Shown: one piece after another, positions 10,611 to 21,490 of the stretch
Position numbering within the stretch: position 1 is the first letter of the stretch
Layout: every line of letters begins with the position of its first letter
From: Deinococcus radiotolerans
GTDB lineage: Bacteria > Deinococcota > Deinococci > Deinococcales > Deinococcaceae
DNA length: 64,000 nt
Reading direction: 5' to 3'
Assembly: GCF_014647435.1 (NCBI RefSeq)
Contig: NZ_BMPE01000013.1
Coordinates: forward strand, 30,568-94,567
Translations under genes and position numbers: made by a program
The notes under the pieces: generated by a model
What the model was told of the DNA's origin: nothing
The model's input: the letters and a program-made list of their open reading frames with translations, nothing else
Databases searched by the model: none

Positions 10611-13351
10611 CGCTGCACCTGCTGGGCGACCCGGCACTGACGGTGCTGGGCGCGCGGGTGGCGGTGCGGCCGCGGCGGCTGCTGCTGCTGGCGGCGCTGG
10701 CGCTGGAGGGCCGGCAGTCGCGCGCGCGGCTGAGTGCGCGGCTGTTCCCGGATCTGGAGCCCGAGGAGGCGCGGGCGCGGCTGCGGCTGGAGTTGCACCG
10801 GGCGCGGGGGCCGCTGGGTGGGGCGCTACAGCTGGACGGTGAGGACGTGTGGCTGGACGCGACCTGCGACGCGGCGCAGCTGCGTGAGGCCGCGGCGGCC
10901 GGGGACTGGGTGGCGGGCCGGGCGTGGACGTCGGGCGCGCTGCTGGACGGCCTGAGCGTGCCGGACGTGCCGCAGCTGCTTGAGTGGGTGGAGGGCTGGC
11001 GGGGGCAGGTGCGGGCGTGGCAGGTGGGCCTGCTGGAGGCGGCGGTCGTGGGTCTGGACGGGCAGGGGCGGCCGGAGGGGGCGCTGGAGGCGCAGCGGGC
11101 GCTGCTGGAGCGGCAGCCGCTGTCTGAGGCGGCGTGTGACGCGCTGACGCGCCGCCTGTGGGGTCTGGGCCGCCGGGCGGAGGCGGCGGCGGTGCAGGCG
11201 GCATTCCGGGAGCGATTCGAGCGGGAGCTGGGGTGGGCGCCGGCGCTGGAGCACGCGCTGGAGGCCGCGTCTGCCTCGGTCCCGGCGGCCGGGGCGTTCA
11301 GTGTGCTGGAGCCGCCCCTGGTGGGCCGTGAGGGCCTGTGGCAGCAGGTGCTGGACTGGGCGGCGCGCGCGCCGGACGGCGCGGCGCTGCTGCTGGTCGG
11401 TGAGGGCGGGGTGGGCAAGTCGCGTCTGCTGGACGCCCTGACGCGCGGGCCGCTCCAGCAGGGGGCGCGGCCGCCCGGGGCGCTGCTGCGGGGGTCGCGG
11501 GGCGCAGCGCAGGGGCCGTTCGGGGCGCTGCTGCGGGCGCTGGACGCCCGCCCGGAGGTGCTGGGGGCGCTGCCACGGCGGGTGCGGGATGACCTGGGTA
11601 TGGTCGCGCCGCAGCTGTGCCCGCCGCCGCTACTGCCGGGCAGCGCGCTGAGCGAGACGCGGGTGCTGGAGGCCTTCACGCAGGCGCTGCTGGCCCTGGC
11701 GGGTGGGGGCGCGCCGGGGGACGTGTGGGTCGTGGAGGACGCGCACTGGCTGGATCCGTCCACGGTGCGGGTGCTGGCGCGCGCGCAGGGGCAGGTGGGC
11801 GCGCGGGTGCTGGGCGCGGCGCGGCCCGAGGGGCTGGTGGGGGACGGGCCGCTGCACGCCTGGGCGCAGGAACTGGACGGCGCGGGGCGGCTGCTGCGGC
11901 TGGAGGTGCCACCCCTGTCGGAGTTGGCGGTGCTGAAACTGATCCGGCTGCTGTCGGGCTCGGCGCGCGCGACGGGGTTCGCGCAGACGCTGCACGCCCT
12001 GAGTGGCGGGAATCCGTACGCGCTGCTGGCGCTGGTGCAGGGGCTGCTGGCGCGCGGGGTGCTGGGCGTGGACGCGCAGGGCGCGTGGCAGCTGCACGTG
12101 GACCTGCCCGAGGTGCGGTCGCTGGTGCCGGGTACGCTGCGCGCGGCGCTGGAGGAGCGGGTGGCGGCGCGGGGTCCGGGGGTGCTGGCGGCGCTGAGGG
12201 GGGCGGCGCTGCGGGGGGGGTCGTTCCGCCCGGAGGACGCGGCGGCCGCCAGTGGTCTGGACGCGCAGACGCTGGCGGGAGCGCTGGCGGACGCGGCGGC
12301 GCACCGCTGGATCGAGGCTCAGCCGGACGGGTCGTTCCGGCTGGAGCATGACCTGCTGCGTGAGGCGCTGCGGCTGGGCTGGCCTGAACCGGAGCGCGCA
12401 GCGGGGCACGCGCGGCTGGCGCGGCATCTGGACGGTCTGGGTGTGGCGGCGCGCGAGCGGGCGGCGCACTGGGAGGCGGCGGGCGATGCGGCGGTGGCGG
12501 CGCAGCTGTGGCGCGAGGCGGCCTCGGACGCGCGGGCGCTCTGGGCGCACCGCGAGACGCTGTTCGCGCTGGACCGGGCCCTCCAGTGCACGCCGGGGGG
12601 ACCGGCGCGCGCGGCGCTGCACCGTGAGCGGGGCCGGGCGTTCCAGGCGCTGGGGGACCTGGATGCCTGGGCGGCGGCGCTGGACGCGGCGCAGGCGTCC
12701 GCTCCGGACGACCGGGCCGAGGGGTTGCGGCTGGCGCTGGAGCGCACGCACCTGCTGCTGCGCCGGGGCGAGCCGCAGGGGGCGCTGGAGGTCAGTGAGG
12801 CGTGGCTGGACACGGTGGCCGCGCCGGAGTGGGGGCTGCTGATGCATGACCGGGCGCTGGCGCTGCTGCGCCTGGGCCGCGCGGCCGAGGCGGAGGCGCT
12901 GCTGCGCGCCACGCTGAGCGCCCCGGGGGACGACCTGCTGCGCGCGAACCTGCACACCACGCTGGCGGGCGTGGCGTACGAGCAGGCGCGCCCGGTGGAC
13001 GGGCTGGCGGACGCGCTGGCCGCGCAGGCGCTGTTCCGCAGCCTGGGCCGGCACGAGGGTGAGGTGGTGGCCCTGACGACCCTGGCGGAACTGCGGCGCC
13101 TGCTGGGTGATCCGGCGGGGCAGCGGTCGGCGCTGGAGGAGGCGCTGGAGCCCGCGCGGAGGTCAGGGCAGTACCGCATGCAGCATCACGTGTGGCAGGC
13201 GCTGGCCGAGTGGGCGCAGGAGCGTGGGGACGCGGCGGGCCTGCGGGACTTCGCCACGGGCGGGCTGGAGGCGGCGGAGGCCGAAGGGCACGCGGCGGGC
13301 GCGGCGGTCTTTCAGGCGCTGCTGGATCAGGGGCGGGCGCAACGCCCCTGA
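10607..13351 (+). CDS. BTAD-domain STAND ATPase transcriptional regulator
   Basis: About 914 residues. The N-terminus (to about 240) is a winged-helix-like part plus a BTAD helical domain as in AfsR/SARP and related regulators: VTLHLLGDPALTVLG, ELGWAPALEHALE. A STAND-type ATPase follows with Walker A LLVGEGGVGKSRLL (near 266-279) and Walker B VWVVEDAHWLD (near 375). The C-terminal half is Ala/Leu-rich helical repeats of TPR type, probably sensing or scaffolding. The start is GTG at 10607, or GTG at 10601 two codons earlier. No C-terminal LuxR helix-turn-helix is seen, so DNA binding would be N-terminal. Targets are unknown. Confidence 0.8.
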   Translation: MTLHLLGDPALTVLGARVAVRPRRLLLLAALALEGRQSRARLSARLFPDLEPEEARARLRLELHRARGPLGGALQLDGEDVWLDATCDAAQLREAAAAGDWVAGRAWTSGALLDGLSVPDVPQLLEWVEGWRGQVRAWQVGLLEAAVVGLDGQGRPEGALEAQRALLERQPLSEAACDALTRRLWGLGRRAEAAAVQAAFRERFERELGWAPALEHALEAASASVPAAGAFSVLEPPLVGREGLWQQVLDWAARAPDGAALLLVGEGGVGKSRLLDALTRGPLQQGARPPGALLRGSRGAAQGPFGALLRALDARPEVLGALPRRVRDDLGMVAPQLCPPPLLPGSALSETRVLEAFTQALLALAGGGAPGDVWVVEDAHWLDPSTVRVLARAQGQVGARVLGAARPEGLVGDGPLHAWAQELDGAGRLLRLEVPPLSELAVLKLIRLLSGSARATGFAQTLHALSGGNPYALLALVQGLLARGVLGVDAQGAWQLHVDLPEVRSLVPGTLRAALEERVAARGPGVLAALRGAALRGGSFRPEDAAAASGLDAQTLAGALADAAAHRWIEAQPDGSFRLEHDLLREALRLGWPEPERAAGHARLARHLDGLGVAARERAAHWEAAGDAAVAAQLWREAASDARALWAHRETLFALDRALQCTPGGPARAALHRERGRAFQALGDLDAWAAALDAAQASAPDDRAEGLRLALERTHLLLRRGEPQGALEVSEAWLDTVAAPEWGLLMHDRALALLRLGRAAEAEALLRATLSAPGDDLLRANLHTTLAGVAYEQARPVDGLADALAAQALFRSLGRHEGEVVALTTLAELRRLLGDPAGQRSALEEALEPARRSGQYRMQHHVWQALAEWAQERGDAAGLRDFATGGLEAAEAEGHAAGAAVFQALLDQGRAQRP

Positions 13352-13377
13352 AACGCCGGGCCCGGTACGCTGCGGGC

Positions 13378-13773
13378 ATGACGATGAACTGGATGGGTGT
13401 GGGGGTGGCGGCCGCGGCCCTGCTGACGGGCGGAGTGGTGGGCGCGCAGGGCCTGCCGGCGGGGCAGACGTTCGTGGTGTCCTGCCCCGGGGGGACGTCC
13501 CAGGGGTGCACGACGTACGCGGTGGAGAAGGGCCTGCTGATCTGTTACTGCGGAACGGAACGGGTGCTGCTCAGGGCGCGGCCGGAGACGCTGGCGCAGC
13601 TGCGGGCGGCCGGTACGCCGCAGGTCGTGAATCTGCGGGGCAGTGCGGGCTCCCGGACGCTGTACGTGTTCAGCAGTGATCCGAAGCTGCGGGGGGCGCT
13701 GGCGGGAGCGTTCCAGGCGGAGTGGGTGCAGGGGGCAGCGCCGGCGCTGAACATCGCGTTCCAGCGGCGCTGA
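13378..13773 (+). CDS. small secreted hypothetical protein
   Basis: A 131-residue protein beginning MTMNWMGVGVAAAALLTGG with a signal peptide ending near VGAQG. The mature part has cysteines in VVSCPGGTSQGCTT and LLICYCGT, likely a disulfide-bonded small fold. Function unknown. The start is chosen at 13378 because a TACGCT -10 box (13366-13371) lies six bases upstream; the longer reading frame upstream overlaps the BTAD gene and is not needed. Confidence 0.65.
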   Translation: MTMNWMGVGVAAAALLTGGVVGAQGLPAGQTFVVSCPGGTSQGCTTYAVEKGLLICYCGTERVLLRARPETLAQLRAAGTPQVVNLRGSAGSRTLYVFSSDPKLRGALAGAFQAEWVQGAAPALNIAFQRR

Positions 13774-13791
13774 GGGGGGTTCCCCCGGTGT

Positions 13792-13824
13792 CCTAACGGG
13801 CGTTTGGGTGGGGCGTGCTACGCT
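13792..13824 (+). promoter_or_regulatory. operator and -10 box of the TetR gene
   Basis: CCTAACGGGCGTTTGG (13792-13807) matches the motif upstream of the carboxylase gene at 14 of 16 positions, differing only in the two central bases. The -10 box TACGCT is at 13819-13824, so the motif overlaps the -35 region. This implies autorepression by the TetR protein encoded just downstream. The leader is 45 bases with no obvious Shine-Dalgarno sequence. Confidence 0.65.
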
Positions 13825-13869
13825 GGGCGGACTGGGTCACCCGGGCCCTGCCCCTCCCTGTTCCCCACC

Positions 13870-14451
13870 ATGACTGACACTGCCAAACCCCGCCGCGAGC
13901 AGATTCTGGACTCGGCCAGCCGCCTCTTTTCCGAGCGTGGATACCACGCGACGAGCATGCGTGACCTGGCGGGCGAGCTGGGCATGCAGGGCGGCAGCCT
14001 GTACGCGCACATCGCGTCCAAAGAGGAATTGCTCATCGAGATCGTGAATCAGGCGTCCCGGCAGTTCGACGAGGCGCTGTTCACGCTGCGGGGCGAACCC
14101 ATGCGCGCGGACGAGAAGCTGCGCGAGGCGATGTACCGGCACATCCGGGTCGTGGCGGACAACATGGACAGCGCGACCGTGTTCTTCCACGAGTGGAAGC
14201 ACCTGTCGCCCGATGCGTACGGGCGCGTGACGAGCTGGCGCGACACGATTGACGGCTTCTACCGGGAGCTGGTTACGCAGGGCGTGCAGGAGGGCACCTT
14301 CCGCGCGGATCTGGACGTGAAGATGACCGCGTACCTGATCCTGTCGGCGGTGAACTGGGCGTACACGTGGTACCGCCCCGGCGGGTCGATGTCGCCGCGC
14401 GCCGTGGCCGATCAGTTTGCCCAGATGCTGCTGTCGGGGCTGCGCGCATGA
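13870..14451 (+). CDS. TetR/AcrR family transcriptional repressor
   Basis: A 193-residue TetR protein. The helix-turn-helix is at residues ~8-55: [41 protein letters not shown]. The C-terminal ligand domain has the acidic/aromatic pattern ([16 protein letters not shown]) of repressors of fatty-acid degradation genes in Bacillus and Thermus. The ATG at 13870 is used because the earlier in-frame ATG lies in the promoter. Its own promoter carries a 16-bp motif also found at two acyl-CoA carboxylase promoters in this window, so an acyl-CoA ligand is a reasonable guess. A small gene follows with ATGA overlap. Confidence 0.92.
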   Translation: MTDTAKPRREQILDSASRLFSERGYHATSMRDLAGELGMQGGSLYAHIASKEELLIEIVNQASRQFDEALFTLRGEPMRADEKLREAMYRHIRVVADNMDSATVFFHEWKHLSPDAYGRVTSWRDTIDGFYRELVTQGVQEGTFRADLDVKMTAYLILSAVNWAYTWYRPGGSMSPRAVADQFAQMLLSGLRA

Positions 14452-14771
14452 GCCACCCGACGGTGACGGTGCCGATCCGTGAGGCGCTGCGGTACGCGCA
14501 GGGCCGCGCCGAGCGGCTGGCGCGCACGCAGCAGCTGGAGATCGGCGAGGACCTGTTCGTGCGGATCGCGCCGGGTGGGCGTAAGGTCCTGCTGTTCTGC
14601 CTGGACGGCGAACCGGACCGCAGCGCGGCCGAGGCGGTCGCGGCGGCCCTGGGCCTGCGCCACCCGGCGTACGGCTGGCATCAGGGGGCCACGCTGCGCT
14701 CCCTGACCGTGATCGAGGAGGGCGCAGTCGACATCCCGGAGGCCCCCGCAGATGACGGTGACGATTCCTGA
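14448..14771 (+). CDS. hypothetical protein coupled to the TetR gene
   Basis: A 107-residue soluble protein starting [20 protein letters not shown], with an ATG that overlaps the TetR stop (ATGA). The middle section reads [20 protein letters not shown], and the C-terminus is acidic (PADDGDDS). No known domain recognised. Being coupled to the TetR gene it is expected to share its regulation. Confidence 0.7.
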   Translation: MSHPTVTVPIREALRYAQGRAERLARTQQLEIGEDLFVRIAPGGRKVLLFCLDGEPDRSAAEAVAAALGLRHPAYGWHQGATLRSLTVIEEGAVDIPEAPADDGDDS

Positions 14772-14827
14772 CTGCCGCGTCAGGCTGGCCTCATAGGGCC
14801 TTCACGCAGCACATCTAGGGTGACGGC

Positions 14828-15295
14828 ATGAAGAAAGCTGTCCTGCTGCTCCTGCCTCTGGCCATGGCCTCCTGCAACTACCTGGGGATTCCGAATGGTG
14901 ACGTGTCCGGCAACATCCTGGGCACCCAGCCCAGCGGAACCGTCCGGCTGGCCTTGCGTGGCACCACGTTCAACGGTGGGCAGGCGCCCGCGCTGGACCA
15001 GGGGAACCTGGGCACCTTCAACCCGCAGAAGCGCGTGTACTCAATCAGCCTGCCCGCCAACCCGGTGGACGGCGGCTACGAACTGTTCGCGTACGTGGAC
15101 AGCAACGGCAACAACACCTTCGATAGCACCGAGAAGCGCACCAGTGACAGCCAGACCTTCGCGTACTCGAAAGACGGTACCGGCAGCAAGGGCGGGGAGA
15201 ACCTGCTGAACCTGAAGGCTGGCTGGACGCAGTACAGAGGCACCGCGGTCGTCAAGAGCGGCACGCCCTTCGCGAACGTGAACCTCAACTGGTAA
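14828..15295 (+). CDS. putative lipoprotein
   Basis: A 155-residue protein with a signal peptide and lipobox MASC, lipidated cysteine at residue 16. The mature part is beta-rich with an Asp/Asn-rich segment FAYVDSNGNNTFDSTE that looks like a calcium-binding or EF-hand-like loop. Family not recognised. TAGGGT six bases before the ATG supports a leaderless start. A strong hairpin follows the stop. Confidence 0.75.
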   Translation: MKKAVLLLLPLAMASCNYLGIPNGDVSGNILGTQPSGTVRLALRGTTFNGGQAPALDQGNLGTFNPQKRVYSISLPANPVDGGYELFAYVDSNGNNTFDSTEKRTSDSQTFAYSKDGTGSKGGENLLNLKAGWTQYRGTAVVKSGTPFANVNLNW

Positions 15296-15310
15296 ATCCG
15301 AACCGCACAA

Positions 15311-15339
15311 GGGGCCCGTGGCATCACGCCACGGGCCCC
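15311..15339. terminator. bidirectional hairpin terminator
   Basis: GGGGCCCGTGGC (15311-15322) and GCCACGGGCCCC (15328-15339) make a perfect 12-bp stem with loop ATCAC. It sits between the lipoprotein gene and the convergent SRPBCC gene. Confidence 0.8.
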
Positions 15340-15355
15340 GTCCTGATCCCTCAGG

Positions 15356-16003
15356 TCAGTTCTTGGCGCTGCCCTCGAAGGCGGCCTTGAACTTCTGGAG
15401 GTCCTCGGCGATCTGCTGGCTGGGTTCCTCACCGAACAGTTTGGCCACGGCGGCGCCGAGCGGCCCGGCGGGCGGACGGTAGGACAGGGCCACGTGCACG
15501 CGGGTGCCGCCGCTGGGCAGGGACTCGAACTGCACGCTGCCCGCGTTGTCTACGGTCGCGCCGGGCAGGGAGTGCCAGCCGATGCGCTGGCCGGGCTTGT
15601 CGTTCACGATTTCCGCTTCCCATTCCACGTGGGTGCCCAGGGGGGCCTTGGCGACCCAGCGGCTGCGTTTCTCGTCCAGCGCGGTGACGCTCTCGAGGTG
15701 GCTCATGATCTGGGGCAGGTTCTCCAGTTTGCGCCAGAAGTCGTACACGGCCTGCGCGGGGCGGTCCACGACGACGCTGTGCTCCACGAAGATGGGTTTG
15801 GCGGCCACGGCGTTGCCGCTGAGGCCAGCGGCGGCCATCACCGGGTCGTTGCCGGTGGCGGCGCGGTACGCGAGGTACCCGCCAACGGCGGCCATGCCGA
15901 GGCCGAGCACGCCGCGCTTGCGCAGGCCCATCAGCAGCAGCGCGCCACCTGCGGCGCCGCTGATCATGCGGGTTTGATCCATTCCAGTGCTGCTGTTCGT
16001 CAT
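15356..16003 (-). CDS. SRPBCC family membrane-anchored protein
   Basis: A 215-residue protein. The ATG at 16003 has GGAGGGAATCACC upstream. Residues ~10-60 are Gly/Ala/Leu-rich hydrophobic ([26 protein letters not shown]), probably one or two membrane helices. Residues ~70-210 form an SRPBCC/cyclase-dehydrase fold: [74 protein letters not shown]. These domains bind hydrophobic ligands. Such proteins are common in stress-tolerant bacteria, but the ligand is unknown. Confidence 0.85.
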   Translation of the reverse strand: MTNSSTGMDQTRMISGAAGGALLLMGLRKRGVLGLGMAAVGGYLAYRAATGNDPVMAAAGLSGNAVAAKPIFVEHSVVVDRPAQAVYDFWRKLENLPQIMSHLESVTALDEKRSRWVAKAPLGTHVEWEAEIVNDKPGQRIGWHSLPGATVDNAGSVQFESLPSGGTRVHVALSYRPPAGPLGAAVAKLFGEEPSQQIAEDLQKFKAAFEGSAKN

Positions 16004-16122
16004 GGTGATTCCCTCCGTGGGGGCAGTGTATGAAGTGAGTGCTGGGGCGGACGTGAAGCCACGCCCAACGAAGATTAAGGCCCGCTGTGGCGGGACGGTG
16101 GGGCAATTGACCTTACGGGGTG

Positions 16123-16323
16123 TCAGTCGGGCTGGTTCCCGACCTGATGGGCGTGCTGGTCGGTGATGGTGTCGGTGGCGGCGCGGTCGTCCGGATGGTT
16201 GGGGCCGCCCTGCACGTCGGGCGTCAGGTTGGTGTTCGCGCCGTGCGTGGCGTGGTCGCTGCCGCTGTGCTGCTGCGCGGTTTCCGGGGTGCTGGGCGGG
16301 ACGGGGTCGTGAGGGTCGGTCAT
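16123..16323 (-). CDS. small hydrophilic hypothetical protein (66 aa)
   Basis: ATG at 16323 with AAGGA upstream. The product is His, Asn, Asp, Pro and Thr rich with no hydrophobic core (begins [18 protein letters not shown], ends [11 protein letters not shown]). It is probably disordered. Such polar proteins are sometimes linked to desiccation tolerance, but this is only a composition-based thought. Confidence 0.5.
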   Translation of the reverse strand: MTDPHDPVPPSTPETAQQHSGSDHATHGANTNLTPDVQGGPNHPDDRAATDTITDQHAHQVGNQPD

Positions 16324-16443
16324 ACCCCATCCTTCGCGCGTGGAGGCCGGGGCGGGTGTGGTGGGCCTGAGGGGGCGTTCATGCGCGGCAGGCTGGACGG
16401 GCCGGGCGCGCCGGGCGGCGCTGGGCTCTATGCTGGCGGGCGT

Positions 16444-17358
16444 ATGCGTGCCCCTGCCGCCCGTCTGGATCCGTTGTCGCTGGGGGCCATTCTGGTCACG
16501 ATCGTGTTCTGGGCGTCGGCGTTCGCGGGCATCCGGGCGGGGCTGGAGGTGTTCTCGCCGGGGCACGTGACGCTGTACCGCTTTCTGGTGGCCAGCGCGG
16601 CGCTGGGCCTGTACGCGCTGCTGGCGCGGATTCCGGTGCCGCCCGTGCGGGACCTGTGGCGGATCGCGCTGCTGAGTTTCTCGGGCATCACGCTGTACCA
16701 CGTGTGCCTGAACTACGGCGAGGTGCACGTCCCGGCAGGCACGGCCAGCCTGATCATCGCGGCGGGGCCCGTGATTACGGCGCTGCTCGCCACGCGCTTT
16801 GCCGGGGAGCGGCTCAACGCCCTGGGGTGGCTGGGCACGCTGGTCAGCCTGGGGGGCGTGGCGCTGATCGTGGTGGGGGGCGGGCAGGGCCTGAACTTCA
16901 CGGGTGGGGCGCTGCTGATCCTGGCGGCGGCGCTGTTCACGAGCCTGTACTTCGTGTTTCAGAAGCCCCTGCTGGCGCGGATGAATCCGCTGCACTTCAC
17001 GGTGTGGTCGCTGATCATGGGGACCGTTCCCATGCTGGTGTTCCTGCCGGGGTTCGGGGCGGAACTGCGCGCGGCGCCGCTGGGCGCGCATCTGGCGATG
17101 GTGTACATCGGGCTGTTCCCGGCGGCGCTGGCGTACCTGACCTGGACGTTCGCGCTCTCGCGGGTGGGGGCGGGCGTGACCACGTCGTTCCTGTACGTGT
17201 CGCCGGTGTTCGCGGTGCTGATCGCCTGGGCGTGGCTGAACGAGGTGCCGACCCTGCTGACGCTGGTGGGGGGCGTGGTGGCGGTGGCGGGCGTGGTGCT
17301 CGTGAATACCCGCGGGCGGCCCGCCCCGGAGCCCACCAGTCAGGCGGTGAAGGCTTGA
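16444..17358 (+). CDS. EamA-family (DMT) transporter
   Basis: A 304-residue membrane protein with ten hydrophobic segments in two EamA repeats. Repeat one starts [22 protein letters not shown], with typical [26 protein letters not shown]; repeat two starts near [22 protein letters not shown] and ends [19 protein letters not shown]. Members export amino acids or other metabolites. The start is the ATG at 16444, nine bases after TATGCT. The next gene, an ABC transporter, begins at a TTG overlapping this stop. Confidence 0.9.
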   Translation: MRAPAARLDPLSLGAILVTIVFWASAFAGIRAGLEVFSPGHVTLYRFLVASAALGLYALLARIPVPPVRDLWRIALLSFSGITLYHVCLNYGEVHVPAGTASLIIAAGPVITALLATRFAGERLNALGWLGTLVSLGGVALIVVGGGQGLNFTGGALLILAAALFTSLYFVFQKPLLARMNPLHFTVWSLIMGTVPMLVFLPGFGAELRAAPLGAHLAMVYIGLFPAALAYLTWTFALSRVGAGVTTSFLYVSPVFAVLIAWAWLNEVPTLLTLVGGVVAVAGVVLVNTRGRPAPEPTSQAVKA

Positions 17359-18839
17359 CCCCCAGGGACCCCAGCGCCGACGCGCCCCTGGCGGTGCAAG
17401 ACGTCACGGTGCGCCTGGGCGGCGAGGTGATTCTGAACGGCGTGACGCTGGATGTCCGCCGGGGCGAGTTCCTGGCCCTGATCGGCCCGTCCGGTGGTGG
17501 CAAGAGCACGCTGCTGCGGGTCCTGGCGGGCCTGCTGCGCCCGGAGGCCGGATCGGTGCGGATTCAGACGCCGCCCGCGCTGGTCTTCCAGGATTACCGG
17601 CTGCTGCCGTGGCGTACGGCGCTGCGGAACGTGGCGCTGCCCGCCGATCTGGGGGCGGGCGGGGGCCTGAGCCCGCACGAGGCGCTGAAGCTGGTGGGCA
17701 TGGACGCGTACGGACCGTACTTCCCGGCGCAGCTGTCGGGCGGGATGCGGGCTCGGGTGGCGCTGGCGCGCGCGCTCGCGCAGAGCGGGGACGTGCTCCT
17801 GCTGGACGAACCGTTCGCGGCTCTGGACGCGCTGGTCCGTGAGCGCTTCAACGCCGAGCTGCGGCACCTGCACGAGAAGACGGGCCGCACGACCGTGCTG
17901 GTCACGCACTCGATCCGTGAGGCGGTCTGGCTGGCCGACCGGGTGGCGGTGCTGCGCGGCGGACAGATCGTGGAGGTACTGGACACGCGCGGCGAGGGCC
18001 GCGTGAGCGCGTACACGGACGGACTGGAAGCGCACCTGCGGGCGGTGCTGGGCACCGGGGACTCCACGCGCCTGCGGGTGGAATCCCGGCAGGGCCGCAG
18101 CCTGGCGTGGCTGCTGCCCGCGCTGGCGGTGCTGCTGGCGGGGATGGCGTGGCAGCTGGGCGCCTCGGCCCTGAATCAGCCGTTCCTGCTGCCCACACCA
18201 GGCGCGGTGTGGCAGGAGGGGGTGCGCACGGCCCCGGCGCTGCTGGCGGCGTTCCGTGTAACGGTGGAAACGGCCCTGGCCGGGACACTGCTGGGCGCGC
18301 TGGCCGGCGTGCTGATCGGCTACCCGCTGGCGCGCTGGCGGGCACTGGAACGCTTCCTGAGCCCATTCATCGTGGCGTCGCAGAGCACGCCGATCGTGGT
18401 GCTCGCGCCGCTGCTGGTGTCGTGGCTCGGCTTTGGTTTCCTGCCGGCCGTGATCGTGTCGGCCCTCAGCGCGCTGTACCCCATGCTCGTCGCCACGCTG
18501 GTGGGCGTGCGGGAACTGGAGGCGACCTTTCACGAGCTGTTCAGCACGCTGCGCGCCTCGCGCTGGCAGCGTCTGACCCGCCTGGAGTTCCCCGGGGCGC
18601 TGCCCGTGCTGCTGGGCGGCCTGCGGCTGGCGGCCAGCCTCGCACTGATCGGAGCGGTCGTGTGGGAGTTCGTGGACCCGAACCAGAAGGGCCTGGGGCT
18701 GGCGGTGCAGGTCGCCGGGACGTACCAGAACAAGGCGGGGCAGTTCGCGGCGATCGCGCTGCTGATCGGGTACGGGGTGCTGGTGTACGCCGTGATCACG
18801 GGCCTGGAACGCCGCGTGATGCGCCGTCGGGGGCGCTAG
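17355..18839 (+). CDS. ABC transporter, ATPase and permease fused in one protein
   Basis: A 494-residue single chain. Residues ~12-235 are an ABC ATPase of the nitrate/sulfonate/taurine (SsuB/TauB/ThiZ) type: Walker [10 protein letters not shown] (near 44), Q-loop [11 protein letters not shown], signature [15 protein letters not shown], Walker [13 protein letters not shown], switch [10 protein letters not shown]. Residues ~245-494 are an SsuC/TauC/ThiX-type permease with about six membrane segments. These are usually two separate proteins. No substrate-binding protein lies nearby. TTG at 17355 overlaps the EamA stop (TTGA) and is taken as start. Substrate is unknown; thiamine precursors, sulfonates or nitrate are family options. 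Confidence 0.88.
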   Translation: MTPRDPSADAPLAVQDVTVRLGGEVILNGVTLDVRRGEFLALIGPSGGGKSTLLRVLAGLLRPEAGSVRIQTPPALVFQDYRLLPWRTALRNVALPADLGAGGGLSPHEALKLVGMDAYGPYFPAQLSGGMRARVALARALAQSGDVLLLDEPFAALDALVRERFNAELRHLHEKTGRTTVLVTHSIREAVWLADRVAVLRGGQIVEVLDTRGEGRVSAYTDGLEAHLRAVLGTGDSTRLRVESRQGRSLAWLLPALAVLLAGMAWQLGASALNQPFLLPTPGAVWQEGVRTAPALLAAFRVTVETALAGTLLGALAGVLIGYPLARWRALERFLSPFIVASQSTPIVVLAPLLVSWLGFGFLPAVIVSALSALYPMLVATLVGVRELEATFHELFSTLRASRWQRLTRLEFPGALPVLLGGLRLAASLALIGAVVWEFVDPNQKGLGLAVQVAGTYQNKAGQFAAIALLIGYGVLVYAVITGLERRVMRRRGR

Positions 18840-18848
18840 GCTGCGCGC

Positions 18849-19259
18849 ATGAACAGACCGCTGGTGTGCGTGGGGGCGCTCGTGTGGGGCAAAGACGGAC
18901 GGGTGCTGCTGGTGCAGACCACCAAGTGGCGCGGGCTGTGGGGCGTGCCCGGCGGGAAAGTCGAGTGGGGCGAAACGCTGCTGGAGGCCGTGCAGCGCGA
19001 GTTTCTGGAGGAGGTCGGGCTTCGCCTGGAGGACGTGCAGTACGCGCAGACGCAGGAGGCGGTGCTCAGTGAGGAGTTCCACGCGCCGGCGCACATGCTG
19101 CTGGTGGACTTCCTGGCAACCACCGAGGATCACGTGGTCACCCCGAACGAGGAGATCGCGGCCTGGGTGTGGGTACACCTGCACGAGGCGCTGGAGTACC
19201 CGCTGAATTCGTTCACGCGGTCGCTGGTGGAACTGGCCCTGCGCCAGGGCGAACGCTGA
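18849..19259 (+). CDS. Nudix hydrolase
   Basis: A 136-residue Nudix protein. The Nudix box spans residues 35-57: [20 protein letters not shown] followed by EVGL, with all the metal-binding glutamates. The N-terminal [20 protein letters not shown] matches the family. It hydrolyses a nucleoside diphosphate linked to another group; substrate not predictable. The -10 box TAGGCT (18837-18842) overlaps the stop codon of the ABC gene, and the ATG follows six bases later, so it likely has its own leaderless transcript. Confidence 0.92.
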   Translation: MNRPLVCVGALVWGKDGRVLLVQTTKWRGLWGVPGGKVEWGETLLEAVQREFLEEVGLRLEDVQYAQTQEAVLSEEFHAPAHMLLVDFLATTEDHVVTPNEEIAAWVWVHLHEALEYPLNSFTRSLVELALRQGER

Positions 19260-19867
19260 CGCGGCCCGCCCGGTGAGCCCCATGAATCTGGCCTGAGCGG
19301 CTCAGGAGAGGGTGGCCGCGCTGTGACGGGTGAGGGCAGGCTGCGCCCAGTGCGCCTTGCCTCATGTCGAATGGTGTGGGCCGTGACGCAGCACGTGTGG
19401 AGCGGCGTCAAGCCACCTGGCGGGTGGAACGGTTGCTCAGATTGGCCTGACCTCTGGATGACTGTTCAGGCCCTGTGGATCCGGGTTGAGGGCGGTCTCC
19501 AGCTATCCTCCATCTCTATCTTTACAATCGCCAAGTTGAGTGATAATAACCACGCCTATGCGTAAAGTTATTTGTCGAACAGTCAGATGAGATGGATGAG
19601 CAACTTAGACAAGCTTCTCAATTTTAAATTATTTGTCCCGATATACGAGACACACGTTTTTTACGTCCCCCTGTAAGTTTTCTGTAATTTTTGTACTGGT
19701 CTTGACCAGAATTCACACCCCCCGTCCGTCGTTCATCAACAGGGGACAAATATCCGCGTATCATCTCCGAAGTTCCCAACTTCGCTTGACAGCGTTACAC
19801 CAGCCGTGCATGCCACGGCCATACTCCCATCTGTCTCGTTGCGGAACTGTCTCAGGAGGTCGCCTCA
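19260..19867. other. AT-rich intergenic region upstream of the protease cluster
   Basis: No gene supported in these 608 bases. Near the start lies a perfect 7-1-7 palindrome CCTGAGCGGCTCAGG (19292-19306), perhaps terminating the Nudix gene. From about 19500 to 19790 the sequence is strikingly AT-rich for this genome. TTATTTGTC occurs twice (19568-19576 and 19629-19637). ATTTGTCCC (19631-19639) is repeated inverted as GGGACAAAT (19743-19751). A TTGACA hexamer (19786-19791) has no good -10 partner at 16-18 bases. The region probably carries the regulation of the proteases. Confidence 0.6.
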
Positions 19868-21406
<1,539 letters not shown>

Positions 21407-21417
21407 CCCTGCGCCTG

Positions 21418-21451
21418 CACGCCGCCCTGCTCCCTGGGGCGGCGTGTTCTT
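21418..21451 (+). terminator. terminator after the subtilisin gene
   Basis: CACGCCGCC (21418-21426) pairs perfectly with GGCGGCGTG (21438-21446), followed by TTCTT. Confidence 0.65.
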
Positions 21452-21490
21452 GAGCACCGGCACCCCTGATCCCACCACCTGGAGACCGTC

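Noticed and set aside
10323..11204. 293-codon Pro/Ala-rich frame on the minus strand
   Set aside because: It lies antisense to the BTAD gene and consists of Pro/Ala runs. The short real gene in this area (10310-10489) is in a different frame.
19786..19791. TTGACA as a -35 box for the subtilisin gene
   Set aside because: No convincing -10 hexamer lies 16-18 bases downstream (CATGCC at 17), so I did not call a promoter.
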